Source of the DNA: UBA1715 sp045615765
Lineage (GTDB): Bacteria > Bacteroidota > Bacteroidia > Bacteroidales > UBA1715
Assembly: GCA_045615765.1 (NCBI GenBank)
Contig: JAZLFM010000045.1
Span: forward strand, 1 to 16,533
Reading direction: 5' to 3'
Length of the DNA: 16,533 nucleotides
Position 1 is the first letter of the stretch. Each line of letters opens with the position of its first letter. The notes beneath the pieces were generated by a model. The model saw nothing but the letters and a program-made list of their open reading frames with translations, was not told the origin of the DNA and ran no database searches. Made by a program: the position numbers and the translations under genes. Positions 14,905 to 16,533 of this stretch are shown piece by piece.

Positions 14905-14936
14905 TTGTTGATACGTACGGCCGTACGTATCAACAA
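14905..14936. repeat. Perfect 32-bp palindrome
   Basis: The half-site TTGTTGATACGTACGG at 14905-14920 is followed with no spacer by its exact reverse complement. The centre is CGGCCG flanked by TACGTA on both sides. It lies directly past the U-tract of the reverse rubrerythrin terminator, so it could be a second hairpin in the RNA or a protein-binding site in DNA. Confidence 0.9.
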
Positions 14937-14963
14937 AAAGGGCGGAGAAAATCCCCGCCCCTT
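14935..14963 (-). terminator. Rho-independent terminator of the peroxide-defence operon
   Basis: GGGCGG at 14940-14945 pairs with CCGCCC at 14955-14960; the inner pairs extend it with one mismatch. On the minus strand the stem is followed by five T residues and then by the 32-bp palindrome. It lies about 20 bases past the stop of the reverse rubrerythrin gene. Confidence 0.8.
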
Positions 14964-14983
14964 ACAACACAATTGTCGTTATG

Positions 14984-15532
14984 TTATTTTTTGAAATAGC
15001 GTTTGAATAGACCTTCAAAACCTTTTCCGTGACGAGCTTCGTCTTTCGCCATTTCGTGAACTGTATCGTGAATAGCATCAAGATCTTGTGCTTTTGCGTT
15101 TTTAGCAATACGCATTTTGTCTTCGCATGCGCCAGATTCAGCCATCATTCTTTTTTCAAGATTTGTTTTTGTGTCCCAAACAACATCGCCAAGTAGTTCT
15201 GCGAATTTTGCAGCATGTTCAGCTTCTTCCCAAGCATAGCGTTTGAAAGCTTCTGCTATTTCTGGATAACCTTCGCGGTCAGCTTGACGGCTCATAGCCA
15301 AATACATACCAACTTCTGAACATTCACCCATAAAGTGAGCATTCAAGTCTTTTTTCATTTCTTCGCTGCAATTTTTTGCAACTCCGATAACGTGTTCTGT
15401 TACGAATGAAAGGGCTGCTGATGTGTCGGCAACTTTCCATTCAATGATTTGTTTACATTGTGGGCAACGTTCTGGAGCTTCTTCTCCTTCGTGTACGAAA
15501 CCACATATAGGACAAATGAATTTTTTTGACAT
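14984..15532 (-). CDS. Reverse rubrerythrin (NADH peroxidase type)
   Basis: A 182-residue cytoplasmic non-haem di-iron protein that would reduce hydrogen peroxide in an anaerobe. The domain order is reversed from classical rubrerythrin: an N-terminal rubredoxin-like iron site with CPIC at 7-10 and CPQC at 23-26, then a ferritin-like four-helix domain. Di-iron ligands are visible as GECSE (Glu70), E103xxH106, Glu137 and E165xxH168. Electrons usually arrive from NADH through a separate reductase, not seen here. The gene begins 32 bases after the end of the classical rubrerythrin frame and is followed by a terminator, so it is the last gene of the perR-rbr unit. It may cover for the interrupted rubrerythrin. 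Confidence 0.9.
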   Translation of the reverse strand: MSKKFICPICGFVHEGEEAPERCPQCKQIIEWKVADTSAALSFVTEHVIGVAKNCSEEMKKDLNAHFMGECSEVGMYLAMSRQADREGYPEIAEAFKRYAWEEAEHAAKFAELLGDVVWDTKTNLEKRMMAESGACEDKMRIAKNAKAQDLDAIHDTVHEMAKDEARHGKGFEGLFKRYFKK

Positions 15533-15564
15533 AATAATAGTGATTAGTGTTTAATGATAAACGA

Positions 15565-16104
15565 TTAATAGTTTTCTGCTTTTACTTGGAAATATGCTTG
15601 TGGATGGTCGCAAACTGGACATTTTTCAGGTGCGTTTTTGCCAATAACTATATGTCCGCAGTTTGAACATTGCCAAATCATATCGTTGTCTTTCGAGAAT
15701 ACTAGACCGCCTTCGATGTTAGCCAATAATTTACGGTAGCGTTCTTCGTGTTCTTTTTCAATTTTACCAACTGATTCGAATAAAAATGCGATATGGTCGA
15801 AACCTTCTTCTTTTGCTTCTTTTGCAAATTGAGCCTACATGTCTGTCCATTCGTAGTTTTCGCCATCAGCAGCATCTTTTAGATTTGTGATAGTATCTGG
15901 AACTGAACCGTTGTGTAATAATTTGAACCAAATCTTTGCATGTTCTTTTTCGTTTGCTGCAGTTTCTTCGAAAATGTTTGCAATTTGAACATATCCGTCT
16001 TTTTTAGCTTTTGATGCGTAATAAGTATATTTATTACGTGCTTGAGATTCACCTGCAAATGCTGTTTGTAGGTTTTTTTCTGTTTTTGATCCTTTTAATT
16101 CCAT
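15565..16104 (-). pseudogene. rbr: Classical rubrerythrin interrupted by one in-frame TAG
   Basis: The frame encodes a complete rubrerythrin except for a TAG at 15837-15835. Before it are 89 residues with the first half of the di-iron site (Glu19 in AGES, E52xxH55). After it the frame continues for 89 residues: AQFAKEAKEEGFDHIAFLF, IEKEHEERY with the second half of the site, then a rubredoxin domain with CSNC and CPVC, ending ENY and TAA at 15565. I translated the downstream half codon by codon and found no frameshift. In relatives the position after EWTDM is, as I recall, a tyrosine, so one base change would explain it. The truncated product would lack half of the iron ligands. Alternatives are a sequencing error or readthrough; TAG ends asnB, pyrE, ribE and comF here, so general reassignment is unlikely. 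Confidence 0.85.
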
Positions 16105-16140
16105 AGTTGTATAAAATTAAGTTAGTTCTAAAAATCCTTT

Positions 16141-16533
16141 TTATTTTGTTGAGCAGTCTTTACAAATGCCTGTGAAATACAATTCCATACCACTTATCTG
16201 AAAACCTTCGGGAATAGTGTTAGTTGGAATCGTAAAATCTTGAACGACATCGAAAACTTTTCGGCATTTCGTGCATAAAAAATGTGCATGGTCGTGTGTA
16301 TAACCATCGTAATGTGTTACTTTGCCATCGATCGAAATAGCTTTTATCAATCCTTTCTCTCGGAATTGCTCCAATGTATTATATACCGTTGTAAGCGATA
16401 ATGTTGGAATGTGCTCCGAAAGCTGAGCGTAGATTTCATCTACTGAAGGATGGGTGCGATGTTCTAATAAATAGCGCAATATCCCCATTCGTTGAACCGA
16501 TGGGCGTATCCCTTTCTCCTCCAATTTAGTGAT
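16141..16533 (-). CDS. perR: PerR-type peroxide-sensing Fur family repressor, 5' end cut
   Basis: A metal-dependent repressor of oxidative-stress genes. The winged-helix part includes RPSVQRMGILRYLLEHRTHP and the recognition helix region SLTTVYNTLEQF. Counting from a TTG at 16524, the residues aligning with the B. subtilis PerR regulatory site are all present: His25, Asp73, His79, His81 and Asp92; the aspartate at the last position favours PerR over Fur. The structural zinc pairs are CTKC (84-87) and CKDC (121-124). The frame stays open to the window edge (ITKLEEKG...), and relatives start several residues earlier, so the true start is probably beyond 16533. It lies 36 bases before rubrerythrin, which it very likely controls; I see no clear PerR box in that gap. 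Confidence 0.88.
   Translation of the reverse strand: MTKLEEKGIRPSVQRMGILRYLLEHRTHPSVDEIYAQLSEHIPTLSLTTVYNTLEQFREKGLIKAISIDGKVTHYDGYTHDHAHFLCTKCRKVFDVVQDFTIPTNTIPEGFQISGMELYFTGICKDCSTK

Noticed and set aside
15835..15837. Genome-wide reassignment of TAG to an amino acid
   Set aside because: TAG ends pyrE, asnB, ribE and comF in this window at the expected protein ends.
15835..16104. The 89-residue rubrerythrin frame as a complete small gene
   Set aside because: The frame continues after one TAG with the missing half of the di-iron site and the rubredoxin domain, so this is an interrupted longer gene.
16105..16140. PerR box between perR and rubrerythrin
   Set aside because: The gap is A/T-rich but has no convincing 7-1-7 inverted repeat; the operator may lie beyond the window edge upstream of perR.

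Overview
The window reads as a chromosomal segment from a member of the Bacteroidota, most likely order Bacteroidales. The grounds are: a PorQ homologue and a cargo-like protein with a C-terminal sorting-type tail, both of the type IX secretion system (T9SS); a GldA-like ABC ATPase; start sites without Shine-Dalgarno sequences but with A/T-rich leaders; and several TAnnTTTG boxes, the -7 promoter motif of this phylum. No phage, transposase, CRISPR array, rRNA or tRNA was recognised.

Layout. Positions 1-533 hold no credible gene but are rich in inverted repeats. A tight plus-strand cluster (534-4597) follows: tsaC (tRNA t6A synthesis), a hotdog thioesterase, porQ, cmk, ispH and an unrecognised single-pass membrane protein. 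A Nudix hydrolase on the minus strand (4622-5218) converges on this cluster and diverges from pyrE, with the two ATG codons overlapping. Plus-strand pyrE, a gldA-like ATPase, an MltD-type lytic transglycosylase with LysM domains and asnB run to 9966 with almost no spacing. After a short gap come ribE and a comF-like gene (10105-11408). Everything further right is on the minus strand: a secreted protein with two similar domains and a T9SS-type tail, a Na/Pi cotransporter with a PhoU-like tail, and an oxidative-stress group of perR (cut by the window edge), rubrerythrin and reverse rubrerythrin.

Genes are packed by stop/start overlaps (TAATG at 1097, 2654 and 8119; ATGA at 6569), suggesting coupled translation. 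Functions mix housekeeping (tRNA modification, dCMP/pyrimidine, isoprenoid, asparagine and riboflavin metabolism) with envelope work (T9SS, peptidoglycan turnover) and peroxide defence.

The most notable points are: (1) rubrerythrin is cut by a single in-frame TAG although the frame on both sides is intact; (2) the comF N-terminal zinc ribbon is encoded upstream of any ATG, GTG or TTG, so an ATA start or a lost start is implied; (3) the Nudix and pyrE start codons overlap head to head; (4) a perfect 32-bp palindrome lies beside a terminator; (5) a composite hairpin element occurs twice, each time beyond the terminator of a minus-strand gene. I did not find a clearly new defence or mobile system.
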